From: Alcanivorax quisquiliarum
GTDB lineage: Bacteria > Pseudomonadota > Gammaproteobacteria > Pseudomonadales > Alcanivoracaceae
Reading direction: 5' to 3'
DNA: 64,000 nucleotides
NCBI RefSeq assembly: GCF_023051175.1
Contig: NZ_JALKII010000005.1
Span: 62,001 to 126,000 of the forward strand
Below the pieces are notes generated by a model. It was not told the DNA's origin. It made no database searches and saw only the letters and a list, made by a program, of their open reading frames with translations. Position numbers and translations under genes: made by a program. Shown here piece by piece: positions 43,341 to 53,402 of this stretch (position 1 is the first letter of the stretch; each line of letters opens with the position of its first letter).

Positions 43341-45089
43341 TCAATGCCGCAGCGCGGGCAGGAAAGTGCCAAACCCGGTAACGGTACCCAGCTCCGGCGC
43401 CAGCGCCTCGTTCCGCACTGCCTGCTTGCCGTTGATCAGCACATGCTCCACCAGGCCGGGGTTGCGATTCACCAGGCGCTGTAGGCCGAAATTTTCCATG
43501 TCGGCCCAGCTCACGGCGGTGAGGTCCTGGTCAAACGCCTCGGGATTGATAACAACGATATCGGCGCGATCGCCTTCGCGAATGCGGCCGGCTTCCACGC
43601 CGAGCCAGTCCGCCTGTTCACCGGTCAGGCGCCAGATGGCTTTTTCCAGCGACATGATCGGCGCGCCATCGGCGTGGCTGTCGAGAATAAGTTTCAGAAA
43701 ACGCAGCGGCAGGTTGTAGAACGCCATATTACGCAGGTGGGCGCCGGCATCGGAGAAAGTGATCAGCGTGTGTTCATCGGTCACCATCCGTTGCAGCACA
43801 TCACGGCGGTGGTTGCCCAGAGTGGTGTACCAGCGCAATTTGCGGCCGTGCTCGACCACCAGATCCAGAAACAGATCGACCACATGCACGCCGCGCTCGC
43901 GGGCGATGTCGGCAAAATCGCGGCCGATCAGCGTCGGATCGGGGCAATCCAGCACCAGTGCATCACCGAAATCCCGCTGCCAGACGCGTGGGCTGAGTTT
44001 TTCGCCATAGAACTTGCGAAAGTCGCGCCGATATTTTTCGTCCTTCAACAGCTTGTTGCGCTGCACCTGCTCTTTCAGATCCAGCGCCATCTCACCAGCG
44101 CCGAATTCCTCGAAGAACACCACATCAATGCCATCGGCATAGACAGTGAATGGTGTCGCCAGTAGCTGCCAGCGGAAATCGCCACCCAGCAGGTTCGCTG
44201 CCCACGATACCAGCTTCGCCAGCGGGCGGGTGGTGGCGTTGCCCTTCAGGTCCATCAGCGTGATGAGCGTGGTTCGCAGTGGTTTGCCCAGCAATCCCAG
44301 CGTCTGCTGGAAATACTGCGTGATCTGAAGCGGGTTGGCGGCGTTCGGCGCGCCCTGATGCACACGGTCACGCTCCCGCAGCAGTCGGTTCAGGCGGCGC
44401 AGCTCGCGCCAGCGAGCGTAGGTGCTGGGCAGGCTTTTCGACCAGGCACGGTCGCCGTCCACCTTGTCCCATTTCAGGCACATGGTGGAAAGGCCCACAA
44501 ACCCCTCATCCAGCGCTTCTTTCAATACATTTTCCATCTGCTGCATTTCCGGCTCGTTGGGCACTACAGCGGGATCGGTGGCGCGCACCAGGCCGAGGGT
44601 GGCCACGCGCAGGTCGCTATGGCCGAGCATCGACATCACGTTCGGGCCCAACGGTTGCTGGCGGACGAAGCGCACCCATTCCGCCGGCGTCGACCAGGTC
44701 TTGCGCTGGCGCAGCAGCGGCAGCACTTTTTCACGCGGCACGGTTTCAACGCGGGTGAAGATGTCCGAGGCGTCCTCTGCTTCGCTGCACACCATGCTCA
44801 ACGAGCAGCTGCCGACCATGACCGTGGTGACGCCGTGGCGGACAGATTCCGACAGCGAAGGCGCGGCGATGATTTCCGCATCGTAGTGCGTGTGCATGTC
44901 GATAAAGCCCGGGGTGATCCAGCGGCCGGTGGCATCGATCACGTTTGGGCAGCCGTGTTCTTCCAACGGCGTGTCACTGACGCAAGCGACGCGCCCGTCG
45001 CGAATTCCCAGATGGCGCACCGCCGCTGGTGCCCCAGTGCCGTCAAAGTAGAGCCCGTTACGCAAGATGATGTCGTAATGCTGTGTCAT
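43341..45089 (-). CDS. N-acyl-D-amino-acid deacylase-like amidohydrolase
   Basis: A 582-residue metal-dependent hydrolase. The metal motif HTH (H66, H68) in DMHTHYDAE, the conserved GVTTVMVGSCS loop, GHRR-type NHRRDVLQRM and FSDAGAHLRNMAFYN (D-aminoacylase fold) are visible. It probably removes an acyl group from an N-acyl amino acid; the chirality is inferred from family. ATG at 45089. It is divergent from an AraC regulator that may control it. Confidence 0.85.
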   Translation of the reverse strand: MTQHYDIILRNGLYFDGTGAPAAVRHLGIRDGRVACVSDTPLEEHGCPNVIDATGRWITPGFIDMHTHYDAEIIAAPSLSESVRHGVTTVMVGSCSLSMVCSEAEDASDIFTRVETVPREKVLPLLRQRKTWSTPAEWVRFVRQQPLGPNVMSMLGHSDLRVATLGLVRATDPAVVPNEPEMQQMENVLKEALDEGFVGLSTMCLKWDKVDGDRAWSKSLPSTYARWRELRRLNRLLRERDRVHQGAPNAANPLQITQYFQQTLGLLGKPLRTTLITLMDLKGNATTRPLAKLVSWAANLLGGDFRWQLLATPFTVYADGIDVVFFEEFGAGEMALDLKEQVQRNKLLKDEKYRRDFRKFYGEKLSPRVWQRDFGDALVLDCPDPTLIGRDFADIARERGVHVVDLFLDLVVEHGRKLRWYTTLGNHRRDVLQRMVTDEHTLITFSDAGAHLRNMAFYNLPLRFLKLILDSHADGAPIMSLEKAIWRLTGEQADWLGVEAGRIREGDRADIVVINPEAFDQDLTAVSWADMENFGLQRLVNRNPGLVEHVLINGKQAVRNEALAPELGTVTGFGTFLPALRH

Positions 45090-45242
45090 TGTTGTTTTCC
45101 CAGCCCGGATTGGTAGCTACAGCGTAGGCGCTGGGACGCCCGTACGCTTGACATTTGGCGAGTGCAGGCTTGATATTTTGCGAGTCGGAGCAATGGCTTG
45201 ATCTCAAGGGACGGGGTTAAGCTCAAGGCAACGGCTCGCAGG

Positions 45243-45302
45243 CACGAGTCAAAGTCACGATTCAAAGCACGCCTCAAAAGCAAAAAACCACGTCTCAAAA
45301 AG
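45243..45302 (+). repeat. Four direct repeats CACGnnTCAAA before the AraC gene
   Basis: The 11-mer CACGnnTCAAA occurs at 45243, 45256, 45268 and 45289, spaced 13, 12 and 21 bases, all on the plus strand, ending ten bases before the regulator ATG. Evenly spaced same-strand repeats are how AraC-type regulators commonly bind. Confidence 0.55.
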
Positions 45303-45311
45303 GAAAACCTG

Positions 45312-46307
45312 ATGCGATATTTCGCCCGCAGTGGTGGTTTGCAGGGGTTTGACGAACTGGTGCAAGAGCTGGGCGGCGATCCCGGCGCTTTGCTGCGCGA
45401 GGCGGGGTTGCCTGCCACCCTGTGCAGCAATCCCGATCTCTACGTGCACTATCCGGCGCTGGCACAGTTGCTGACTTTGGCGGCGCACCGTTGTGCCGCG
45501 CCTGATTTCGGTGTGCGGCTGGGGCTGCGACAGGGGCTGGAGGTGCTCGGCCCGCTGGCATCATTTTTGTGTTTGCAGCCGAGCATTGGCGAAGCCATGC
45601 AACTGCTGATCCGGCATATGGATTTTCATGCCCATGGCGTGCAGCTGACACGCCGGCTTGAAGGCGACGAGGTGGTGCTGCGGCTGGGGTTCGCGTTCGA
45701 GGCCGAGGTAGATTGCGATCAGCTGGGCGCACTCAGCGTGCTGCAATTATTACAGGGCCTGCAACAGGTGCAGGCAGTGCCGCTGCCGCCCGAGGGCGTC
45801 ACGCTGCGCCTGCCGGTGGACGAGACGCTGCTGCGGCGCAAGGCCGGGCTGCAAGGCAGCCTCGTCACCGGCGCGCCGTTCAACAGCTTGCGTTTTCCTG
45901 CTGCGCTGCTTGCTCGCCCGGTGGCGATGAGCCCGGCATTGAGAGAGCGGCTGACGCGGCAATGGCAGGCGGAATATGAAGCGGGCGGGCTGGCGCCCCA
46001 GGTGAGCCGGGTGATCACGACATTGCTGCCCACCGGGGAGTGCTCGCTGGCGCAAGTGGCGGCCATGATCGGCCTGCATCCTCGCACTTTGCAGCAGCGG
46101 CTGAAGCACGAGCAGAAACCATACGGCCAGTTGTTGCGCGAGGCCCGCCATGCCCTGGCCTGCGAGTATCTGGCGCGCACGGACATGGGCATCACGACAC
46201 TGGCATTGAACCTCGGCTACGACGATGTTGCCGCCTTCAGCCGAGCATTTCACACATGGGCCGGGCAATCCCCCAGCGAGTGGCGACAGGCGCGCCGCCC
46301 CCGCTGA
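45312..46307 (+). CDS. AraC-family regulator (Arabinose_bd type)
   Basis: A 331-residue regulator. The N-terminal Arabinose_bd domain spans about 20-205 (GLPATLCSNPDLYVHYPALA..LGLRQGLEVLGPLASFL, split) and the C-terminal HTH_18 has CSLAQVAAMIGLHPRTLQQR and YDDVAAFSRAFHTWAGQSPS. It is likely to respond to a lipid- or acyl-amino-acid-like effector. ATG at 45312 follows AGGAAAACCTG. It diverges from the amidohydrolase, which is its best candidate target. Confidence 0.9.
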   Translation: MRYFARSGGLQGFDELVQELGGDPGALLREAGLPATLCSNPDLYVHYPALAQLLTLAAHRCAAPDFGVRLGLRQGLEVLGPLASFLCLQPSIGEAMQLLIRHMDFHAHGVQLTRRLEGDEVVLRLGFAFEAEVDCDQLGALSVLQLLQGLQQVQAVPLPPEGVTLRLPVDETLLRRKAGLQGSLVTGAPFNSLRFPAALLARPVAMSPALRERLTRQWQAEYEAGGLAPQVSRVITTLLPTGECSLAQVAAMIGLHPRTLQQRLKHEQKPYGQLLREARHALACEYLARTDMGITTLALNLGYDDVAAFSRAFHTWAGQSPSEWRQARRPR

Positions 46308-46317
46308 GCGGATTGGC

Positions 46318-49266
46318 TCAACCGCCGCAGGCAGTCACATCCAGTGTCTCGACAATGACGTCCCGGTCCTCACACGGAAGTGTCCGGGACATTTGTCCCT
46401 CCGCGCTCAGGCATCCCGCCCCCATCCCGGTGAAGTTGTATTGGGACCCGCGCAGGCCCGCGCCGCGCGGCGTGCCGGGGCAGCGTGCTTCATAAAACAC
46501 CGTCACGCAGGCCGTGTAATGGCTGATAATCGGTGGCAGGGGAATGGAGGGCAAGGTGCCAACAAGACGATAGGGCTGGTCTTTGCCGTCGCAGGATTTC
46601 GCGCCCAGGCGCGTGCCATTCTTTTTCTGCAGTAACCAGTTCTGGTAGGCCTGACGTCGCTCCTGTTCCAGGCGCTCCGTTGCTCGCCGGCGCTCTTCCG
46701 CCTGACGCTCACGCTCGGCGGTCGCTGCTGCGGCCCGGCGCTGCCGTTCCGCCTCGGCCGCCTCGGCTCGACGCTGTTGCTCGGCCACGCGTTCCTGTTC
46801 GGCGCGCTCCCGCTCTGCCTGTTGTCGTTGTTGCTCTGCGGCAGCTCTGGATTGCGCTGCCATGGCGAGCTGTTCCGCCTGCTGGGCGCGCAATGCCTGG
46901 GCCTCTCGTTCTACCTGAGCACGTCGTGCGGCTTCCTCGCGACGTTCCCGCTCTTGCTGTTCGGCAAGCCGGCGCATGACTTCCGCATGACGGAGTTGAT
47001 TCTCCTGCTGGATGCTCTGCTGCAGTGACCGCATGCTGGTCATGCCGGCATCGCCGCTGAGCACATCCTGATTCCAGGCGTTGATCATGCGGCCGGCATT
47101 GTCAGAGCCCAGCTCGTCGGCATTCGAGGCGATATAGGCCGTGCCAGCGATGGCCATGAACGCTCGGGTTCTCGCTTCACTGGCCCGGCGCTTGGCTTCT
47201 GCCTCCTGCCGCTGACGCTCGGCTTCCTGGGCGGCACGCAGCTCGGCGAGGCGCTGCGCAGCGGCCTGTACATCAGCTTGCGTCTGGTCCCACAGCGATT
47301 GCTGGGACGGGTCACGGATCAGTGGCTGGATGTCGGCCAGTGCCGAGCTGGCACATTGTGGATTATTGGCTTCCAGGCAACGGCCGGCGCTTTCCAGACC
47401 GGCGAGAAACGCCTTGCGCTCTGCTTCCAGGCGCTCAGTGCGCAATGTCAGGGCGGTTTTGCCGTCGGCATTACGGAGGGTTGTGTTGGCCGCAAACGCC
47501 AGCAACAGTTCGTAAGCGGGCTCGTTGCCATCCCGGGCAGCCCGGTGCAGCAGCGTATCGTTGTCGTCAAAGGTCAGGTCGGGGCTGGCGCCGCGCGCCA
47601 GCAGCAGGCGGGCCAGATCAAGGTTGCCCGCTGCCAGCGCCATGGACAGCGGCGTCGCTCTATCTGCCCGCCGCGGGCTGGGCGCAGCACGGGCAGACAG
47701 CAGCTGATCAGCCACATTCAGATTGCCCTGTGCGATGGCCAGGTGCAGTGGTGTTTCCTCGGAGTCCACCAAGGTCAGGTTTGGATTGGCGCGTGCCGCG
47801 AGCAATGCTTTCACTACCTCTGCCTGGCCGCTGGCGACAGCTTGATGCAGAGGCGTGCGGCTATCCGGGAGACGGACGTTTGGTCGGGCGCCGGCAGCCA
47901 GCAACGCCTCGGCAATCTGTGCATGGCGCAGTTCCACGGCCAGCGATAGCGGATGAATGCCTTGCTCATCCGGCTGCTCGGTGCTGGCCTTGGCTTTCAG
48001 CAGGGCAGTGACCAGCTCGGTATTGCCGTGCCGGATGGCAGCAAATAGGGGGCGCTCACCGCTGGCGCCGGTTTTATCAGGTGTGGCGCCCGCGGCCAGT
48101 AACACGTTGACCAGCGCCGGTCGCTGGGTGGCGGTAGCCATGTAGAGCACTGTCTCCCCGGTGCGCGGCGCCGGCGTATCCAGGTAGGCCTTTAATGCGT
48201 GACGAGTGCCGCGTGTTCTCACGCGTTCGAGCAGCAGACGCACGTCGTCGGACATATCTTCATGGCAGCGCGCCAGCAGATGCAGCACCGTCTGCTCGTC
48301 GCTGCTACCTACTGCAGGCTGCGTGGTCGCGGCGAGTACCGAGCGGAATACTTCGTTGCCGGGTTGGCAATGCTGCGCGGCGCTGTGCAGTACGCTCCAG
48401 CCCATGATGTCAGGCTCCGCATTGGCTGGTTCCTCCGGTGACGTGCTGGTATTGGCGCTTCGGGTCGTCAGGGCTCGCAGCCCCGTGCGCGTGTTCGCAA
48501 GGACACCCGCGAGGCCACTGGGCGTATCGAGAGCGAGGTCGAGTGCCTGGAACTCAGTCTGGTCTGGCAGCGTCGCGGTTGGCAGAGGGCTGGCACCCTG
48601 TTGTAGCAGGAAGGCCGTCAGCTCTGCGTTGTTGCTCTGTGCTGCCCGGTGCAGTGCGGTGTAGCCACTGGCATCCTGATGATCGAGGTAACGAACCACA
48701 GCAGGGTTGCCGCTATGATCCCGCAGGTGGGTTACCAGGGTGCGGGCGGTGCCGAGGATATCGCTCTGGCTGCTCTGCGGGTTCCGGCGTGCCAGCCGGC
48801 TCAGTGCGGTCTGGCCGTCCGCCGCCACGGTGGTGGGTGTTGCCCCACGGGCCAGCAGATATTCTACCGTCGCCTTGTAGCCCTGCTCGGTGGCAGGCAT
48901 CAGCGGGGTTAACTCGGCGGCGGTATTGAGACTTTCAAGATCGGCACCAGCGACGACCAACTCCTGCACTGCGGGCAGCTGGTTGGCAGCGGCGGCTACG
49001 AACAATGGCCGCATGTCCTGCTGGTCGGGTAGTTCCAGATCAGCATCGCGTTCGATCAGTGTACGCATGACGGCCAGTTGGCCGTGGGCAGCAGCGATGG
49101 TAAGCAGCGGGCGCCCGTGGCTATTGAGTGTGTTGGCGTCCTTGCCACCATCCAGCGCTTTTACCAGTGCGTCGACGTTGCCGGTGCGTGAAGCTTTTTG
49201 CAGACTGACACAGCCGTTCAAGGCGGTCAGCAGCATCAGGCCGGCCACCACCGTTTTCATGTTCAT
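46318..49266 (-). CDS. Large ankyrin-repeat, coiled-coil lipoprotein
   Basis: A 982-residue protein. The N-terminal MNMKTVVAGLMLLTALNGC is a lipoprotein signal with lipidated C19. About a dozen ankyrin repeats cover roughly 25-660, including EETPLHLAIAQGNLNVADQL. A strongly charged Q/E/R/A-rich coiled coil follows (about 690-890) and a C-terminal domain with six cysteines (KSCDGK to VTACGG). I do not recognise the whole protein. The position after the signal suggests a periplasmic or outer-membrane surface role. ATG 49266 follows GGGGGA; ATG 49260 is the other option. Confidence 0.8.
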   Translation of the reverse strand: MNMKTVVAGLMLLTALNGCVSLQKASRTGNVDALVKALDGGKDANTLNSHGRPLLTIAAAHGQLAVMRTLIERDADLELPDQQDMRPLFVAAAANQLPAVQELVVAGADLESLNTAAELTPLMPATEQGYKATVEYLLARGATPTTVAADGQTALSRLARRNPQSSQSDILGTARTLVTHLRDHSGNPAVVRYLDHQDASGYTALHRAAQSNNAELTAFLLQQGASPLPTATLPDQTEFQALDLALDTPSGLAGVLANTRTGLRALTTRSANTSTSPEEPANAEPDIMGWSVLHSAAQHCQPGNEVFRSVLAATTQPAVGSSDEQTVLHLLARCHEDMSDDVRLLLERVRTRGTRHALKAYLDTPAPRTGETVLYMATATQRPALVNVLLAAGATPDKTGASGERPLFAAIRHGNTELVTALLKAKASTEQPDEQGIHPLSLAVELRHAQIAEALLAAGARPNVRLPDSRTPLHQAVASGQAEVVKALLAARANPNLTLVDSEETPLHLAIAQGNLNVADQLLSARAAPSPRRADRATPLSMALAAGNLDLARLLLARGASPDLTFDDNDTLLHRAARDGNEPAYELLLAFAANTTLRNADGKTALTLRTERLEAERKAFLAGLESAGRCLEANNPQCASSALADIQPLIRDPSQQSLWDQTQADVQAAAQRLAELRAAQEAERQRQEAEAKRRASEARTRAFMAIAGTAYIASNADELGSDNAGRMINAWNQDVLSGDAGMTSMRSLQQSIQQENQLRHAEVMRRLAEQQERERREEAARRAQVEREAQALRAQQAEQLAMAAQSRAAAEQQRQQAERERAEQERVAEQQRRAEAAEAERQRRAAAATAERERQAEERRRATERLEQERRQAYQNWLLQKKNGTRLGAKSCDGKDQPYRLVGTLPSIPLPPIISHYTACVTVFYEARCPGTPRGAGLRGSQYNFTGMGAGCLSAEGQMSRTLPCEDRDVIVETLDVTACGG

Positions 49267-49468
49267 ATTTTCCCCCGCGTTCAGATCCCCAAAAAATATT
49301 TGTAGCAAAAAAAGGTGCGCCTGCGAAAACCGGAAGGATATTTATAAAGCCGCGAGCTTGCTTACCCCATTTGGGGGTTGCTGAAGAAGCCTGCGCCGGC
49401 TCAGAGCACGCAGCAGCGCATGTCGCCTGATGCGTGCTTATGTCTTCAAAGGAGAAAGGGTTGCGCTG

Positions 49469-50680
49469 CTATCGAGTCGCCGAGTTGATCCTGTGTTGCA
49501 GGCGTACGATCGTCGGCAGCAGCGGCCCGAGCAGGCCCTTGCCAGTGGTCAGCAGACTGCCGGCGAGGGCGCGATCACGGTCGGCCCAACAGTAGATATT
49601 GATAAAGCCAAGGTGCCCGAACGCGTTCGGAGTGCCCGGCCCGTAGACGCTCAGCGCACGGCTGCCGAGCATGAAGCCAGGCGAGAATTCCAGTGGCAGC
49701 ATCAGCGTCCGGTCCAGGCGCCCGCCACGACCGGTGTGGCCTGTGGCCATGCGCACCGTCTCCGGGCGGAACAGTTGCTGGCCTTGATAACGGCCGTCGT
49801 CCAGCAACATCTGGAAAAAACGCGTTGCCTCTTCTGCCGTGGCGTACAAGTTACCCGCCGGAATGGTGACTTGCTGAAAACGAGGGTCGTTCGAGACATC
49901 GACGACCTCACCCAGCCCGCCGCCAACCGCATGCGTCAGAAAACGATCGACGGCCGACAATTGCAGGCCGGTGGCGGCATTTTTTGCTGCCGGCAACCCC
50001 TCGTCACCAAGACCAAATCGGAAATAGCGCATCCCCATCGGTTTGCGGATCACCCGGTCGAGAATGTCGTTCACCGTCTCGCCCGTGACGCGCTCCATCA
50101 CTTCGCCCAGCACGAAGCCTGCCGTGATGGCGTGATAAGCCTGCTGGCGGCCGGGTTTTTCCGGCCTGGCCCGGCACATCAGCGCCATGATGCGCTCATG
50201 ATCAAACAGGTCTTCGGGTGATACCGGCTCGCGGATGCGGGGCACGCCGGCACGGTGTGTCAGCACATGCATCAAGGTGGTGCGGTGCTTGCCCGCCTGG
50301 CCATACTCGGGCAGGTAGTGGCTCACGCGCTGGTGCAGATCCAGTTGGCCGCGCTCGGCCAGATGATGGACCAGCATCGCGGTCACCGCTTTGGAGGCCG
50401 AAAACAGGCAGATCGGAGTGTCTACGGTAAGCGGCGTGCCAGCTTCCCGGTCGGCCATACCCAGGGTGCGATCGAATATCAGCTCGCCATTTCGGCGCAG
50501 CGCCAGGGCCACGCCGGGCGACATGCCGGTACGGTAGATGCCGGCCAGCCCACGCTGGATGCTGTTGATGGCTGCTGGCGAGAGCCCGCCCAGCTCGGGT
50601 GCGGCCTCGTCGCCACGGTCGGCGGGGGCAGGGGCGGCACGGGGCGCGGCAAAACGTAGACGGGGCAGTGGCAGGGCCAT
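49469..50680 (-). CDS. Serine hydrolase, class C beta-lactamase-like (esterase EstB type)
   Basis: A 403-residue enzyme. The nucleophile motif SASK (S94, K97) follows CLF, the second-motif tyrosine is in QQAYHAITAG, and the last triad element is in the C-terminal FGHLGF. This is the beta-lactamase-fold esterase/D-aminopeptidase group; homologues cleave short-chain esters. No signal peptide is evident. ATG at 50680 begins a short basic/proline-rich leader. Convergent/divergent neighbours are unrelated. Confidence 0.85.
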   Translation of the reverse strand: MALPLPRLRFAAPRAAPAPADRGDEAAPELGGLSPAAINSIQRGLAGIYRTGMSPGVALALRRNGELIFDRTLGMADREAGTPLTVDTPICLFSASKAVTAMLVHHLAERGQLDLHQRVSHYLPEYGQAGKHRTTLMHVLTHRAGVPRIREPVSPEDLFDHERIMALMCRARPEKPGRQQAYHAITAGFVLGEVMERVTGETVNDILDRVIRKPMGMRYFRFGLGDEGLPAAKNAATGLQLSAVDRFLTHAVGGGLGEVVDVSNDPRFQQVTIPAGNLYATAEEATRFFQMLLDDGRYQGQQLFRPETVRMATGHTGRGGRLDRTLMLPLEFSPGFMLGSRALSVYGPGTPNAFGHLGFINIYCWADRDRALAGSLLTTGKGLLGPLLPTIVRLQHRINSATR

Positions 50681-50960
50681 GGGGGGAAGCGTCTCCAGTC
50701 AAGGTGGCGCGCTGGCGGAAAGCGCTAGCGCACTGATTTTGCTGGATTCTACGGCGCCAGCCCGGCGGGTGGCAGGCCGCCGGATGACATCCTTTGGGCA
50801 TTTTGGGTCAATAGCGGATGCATACAAGCCCTGGCTGTGGCATTTTTCTAATATAGTCATGGGGTTATCGGCGGCCAGCGGGCTTGAATGCGGAAGCTGG
50901 CAGCCGCATCAAAAGAGATAACAACAGCGCCGGCGCGCCGTGCGCCGAGGGAGAAGCAGC

Positions 50961-51278
50961 ATGAATACGATCAAGCAAAGCGGGTTTCAGTCATTTGCCG
51001 AGTTCTACCCTTACTACTTGCAGGAGCACAGCAACCCGACCTGCCGCCGTCTGCATTTCTTCGGCACTCTGGGTGTGATCGCGCTGGTACTGGCGGTGGT
51101 ATTGGGCGCCACGCCCTGGTTGCTGCTGGTGGTGCCGGTGTTTGGCTACGGCTTTGCCTGGGTCGGGCATTTCATCTTTGAAAAGAACCGGCCCGCCACC
51201 TTCAAGCACCCGTTCTACAGCCTTGCTGGTGATTTCGTCATGTTCAAGGATATTCTCACGCGGCGCATCGCCTGGTGA
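50961..51278 (+). CDS. DUF962/Mpo1-like membrane protein
   Basis: A 105-residue protein with two close helices and the conserved YYLQEHSNPTCRRLHFFGT start, plus FGYGFAWVGHFIFEKNRPATFKHPFYSL. The histidines and the FEKN motif are typical of Mpo1 dioxygenases, which act in fatty-acid alpha-oxidation in yeast; bacterial function is unproven. ATG at 50961 follows GAGGGAGAAG. Its stop overlaps the ybaK start (GTGA). Confidence 0.85.
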   Translation: MNTIKQSGFQSFAEFYPYYLQEHSNPTCRRLHFFGTLGVIALVLAVVLGATPWLLLVVPVFGYGFAWVGHFIFEKNRPATFKHPFYSLAGDFVMFKDILTRRIAW

Positions 51279-51760
51279 CACCCGCGATCGACGCCTTGAG
51301 AAAGGCGTGTGTGGCATTTCGGATTCATCAGTACGCCCATGCTGGGGAAGCATCTTCATGTAGCGGCGCGGCGTGGGGCGCGGAGGCGGTGGCCAGATTG
51401 GGCGTGCCGGCTGGCCGCGTGTTCAAGACATTGGTAGTAGAGAACGACAGCGGCGCGCTGGCGGTGGGCATCGTGCCGGTGGCAGGCCAGCTTGATCTGA
51501 AGCAGCTGGCGAAGGCACTGGGCTGCAAGAAAGTCGGGCTGGCGACACCGGATCGGGTAGTCCGCAGCACAGGATATGTGCTGGGTGGCGTCAGCCCGCT
51601 GGGGCAGAAGCGGCGTTTGCCTACTGTCATTGATGCCAGTGCGCAGCACTTCGAAACAATCTTCATCAGTGCCGGGCGGCGCGGGCTGGAGCTGGAACTC
51701 ACACCCGACGACTTGGCGGCGCAGCTGGCGGCACGGTTTGCGGATATCAGGCGGGCGTAG
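51275..51760 (+). CDS. ybaK: Cys-tRNA(Pro)/Cys-tRNA(Cys) deacylase YbaK
   Basis: A 161-residue protein of the YbaK/EbsC editing family that hydrolyses Cys-tRNA-Pro mischarged by ProRS. The key stretch VFKTLVV with its lysine, AVGIVPV and the GYVLGGVSPLGQK loop are present. GTG start overlaps the DUF962 stop, so the two are coupled. Confidence 0.9.
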   Translation: MTPAIDALRKACVAFRIHQYAHAGEASSCSGAAWGAEAVARLGVPAGRVFKTLVVENDSGALAVGIVPVAGQLDLKQLAKALGCKKVGLATPDRVVRSTGYVLGGVSPLGQKRRLPTVIDASAQHFETIFISAGRRGLELELTPDDLAAQLAARFADIRRA

Positions 51761-52038
51761 CCGCTGCGGCTTTGGTGCGCAAGCTGTTTTTCCATGTGAG
51801 GCCAGCCCGTTTTGAAAGGCTGGCTGATCCGGCGCAGGACAGCTCCTGATCGAACTCATGCCGCGGGCGAATCTGCGGGAGGCGAGCGCCTCAAGCTCCG
51901 TCTTGCATGCCCGCCTCGGACGCCAGTCTGAGCGGCGCGCTGTCAGGTTGCAGAAACTGATCGACACCGGCGCGATAGCGATAGAGAGAGCCCGCATTTT
52001 ATCTGCTGCACGCCACGCGCTACGAAAAAATATCGCGG

Positions 52039-53241
52039 CTAGGCGATCACGCCGGTTTTTTTCAGTGCCTCCCAGGTGCCGGCGTCCAGCCCGAGCCCAT
52101 CCCGTAATACTTCCTCGTTATGTGAGCCCATTGCCGGCCCTGGCCAGCGGGTGCGGCCGGGGGTGCCGTCGAGCTTCGGCATCATCGCCGGGATGCGCAG
52201 GGGCTTGCCGTTGATCTCCACCTGCTCGAACAGCCCGCGTGCGTGAAAGTGCGGATCGTTGAACATATCGGCCACGGAATAGATCGGGCCGGCGGGCACA
52301 CGCGCATCTTCCAGACGTTGCAACAGGCGGCTGCTGTCCAGGCTGGCGCACCAGACGGAGAGCGCATCATCGATCATCTGCTCGTGCTCAACGCGCCCGG
52401 CGTTGTTGGCCAGCCGGGGGTCATTGGCCAGATCCTCGCGCCCCGCGGCCAGCATCAGGCGCTTGAAAATCGAATCGCCGTTGCCGCCGATAATCACGTA
52501 ACGGCCGTCTGCGCAGAGATAGGTGTTGGTGGGCACGATACCGGTCACGGTGGAGCCGGAAGGCCCGCGCACCACGCCGGCGCCGTCGAACTCGGGGATC
52601 ACCGCTTCCAGCAGATTGAACACCGCCTCGAACAGCGCCACGTCGATCACCTGCCCGGTGCCGCCGCGCTCGCGCTCGAACAGCGCCAGCACGATACCCA
52701 GTGCGGCATTGATGCCGGCCAGCGTGTCACCAATGGAGAGATTGGGGCGCACCGGGCGCTCGCCCGGCACGCCGTTGACGTGGCGCAAACCGCCGATGCC
52801 TTCGCATACCGAGGCAAAGCCGGGTTTGTCCGCGTAGGGGCCGTTCTGGCCGTAGCCGGAAATGCGCGCATACACCAGGCGAGGGTGGTCAGCGCGAAAA
52901 TCTTCCGGGCCGAGCTGCCAGCTTTCCATGGTGCCGGGGCGAAAGTTTTCGATCACCACATCAGCACTTTCGATAAGCTGGCGTGCCAGTGCAATGCCCT
53001 CCGGTTGTTTCAGATCCAGCGTCACGCATTTCTTGTTGCGCGCCAGGCTGCGCCACCAGAACGAGGTGCCGCCCTCGTCAAGCTTGCGCCAGTTGCGAAT
53101 CGGATCACCACCGGGCGGCTCGATCTTGATGACCTCAGCACCAAAATAGCCCAGCAGGGCGCCGGCAAATGGCCCGGCAAGCAATTGGCCCAGCTCGATC
53201 ACGCGGATACCTGCCAACGGCAGGCGAGATTCGGTGGACAT
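52039..53241 (-). CDS. CaiB/BaiF family CoA-transferase
   Basis: A 400-residue class III CoA-transferase. The catalytic aspartate is D172 in NLSIGDTLAG, and LGQLLAGPFAGALLGYFGAEVIKIE at the front (split) and the GGLRHVNG loop match CaiB/BaiF. It moves CoA between carboxylic acids through an acyl-enzyme. Substrate unknown; no acyl-CoA dehydrogenase is beside it. ATG at 53241. Divergent from the methyltransferase. Confidence 0.9.
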   Translation of the reverse strand: MSTESRLPLAGIRVIELGQLLAGPFAGALLGYFGAEVIKIEPPGGDPIRNWRKLDEGGTSFWWRSLARNKKCVTLDLKQPEGIALARQLIESADVVIENFRPGTMESWQLGPEDFRADHPRLVYARISGYGQNGPYADKPGFASVCEGIGGLRHVNGVPGERPVRPNLSIGDTLAGINAALGIVLALFERERGGTGQVIDVALFEAVFNLLEAVIPEFDGAGVVRGPSGSTVTGIVPTNTYLCADGRYVIIGGNGDSIFKRLMLAAGREDLANDPRLANNAGRVEHEQMIDDALSVWCASLDSSRLLQRLEDARVPAGPIYSVADMFNDPHFHARGLFEQVEINGKPLRIPAMMPKLDGTPGRTRWPGPAMGSHNEEVLRDGLGLDAGTWEALKKTGVIA

Positions 53242-53402
53242 GCGCAGTCTCCTTCACGCCTTCTTGATTGCCCCGGCCCACGACGCGGCAGCAGGCAAAG
53301 GGGCCGGGTCTTGTTATCCTTCTGCCCCCAACGGGGCCGGGCTGGCGGCCCGAAAACTCCGGGTATCATGGCGCCAGTCACGATGAACAAGGGGGGCAGA
53401 TT

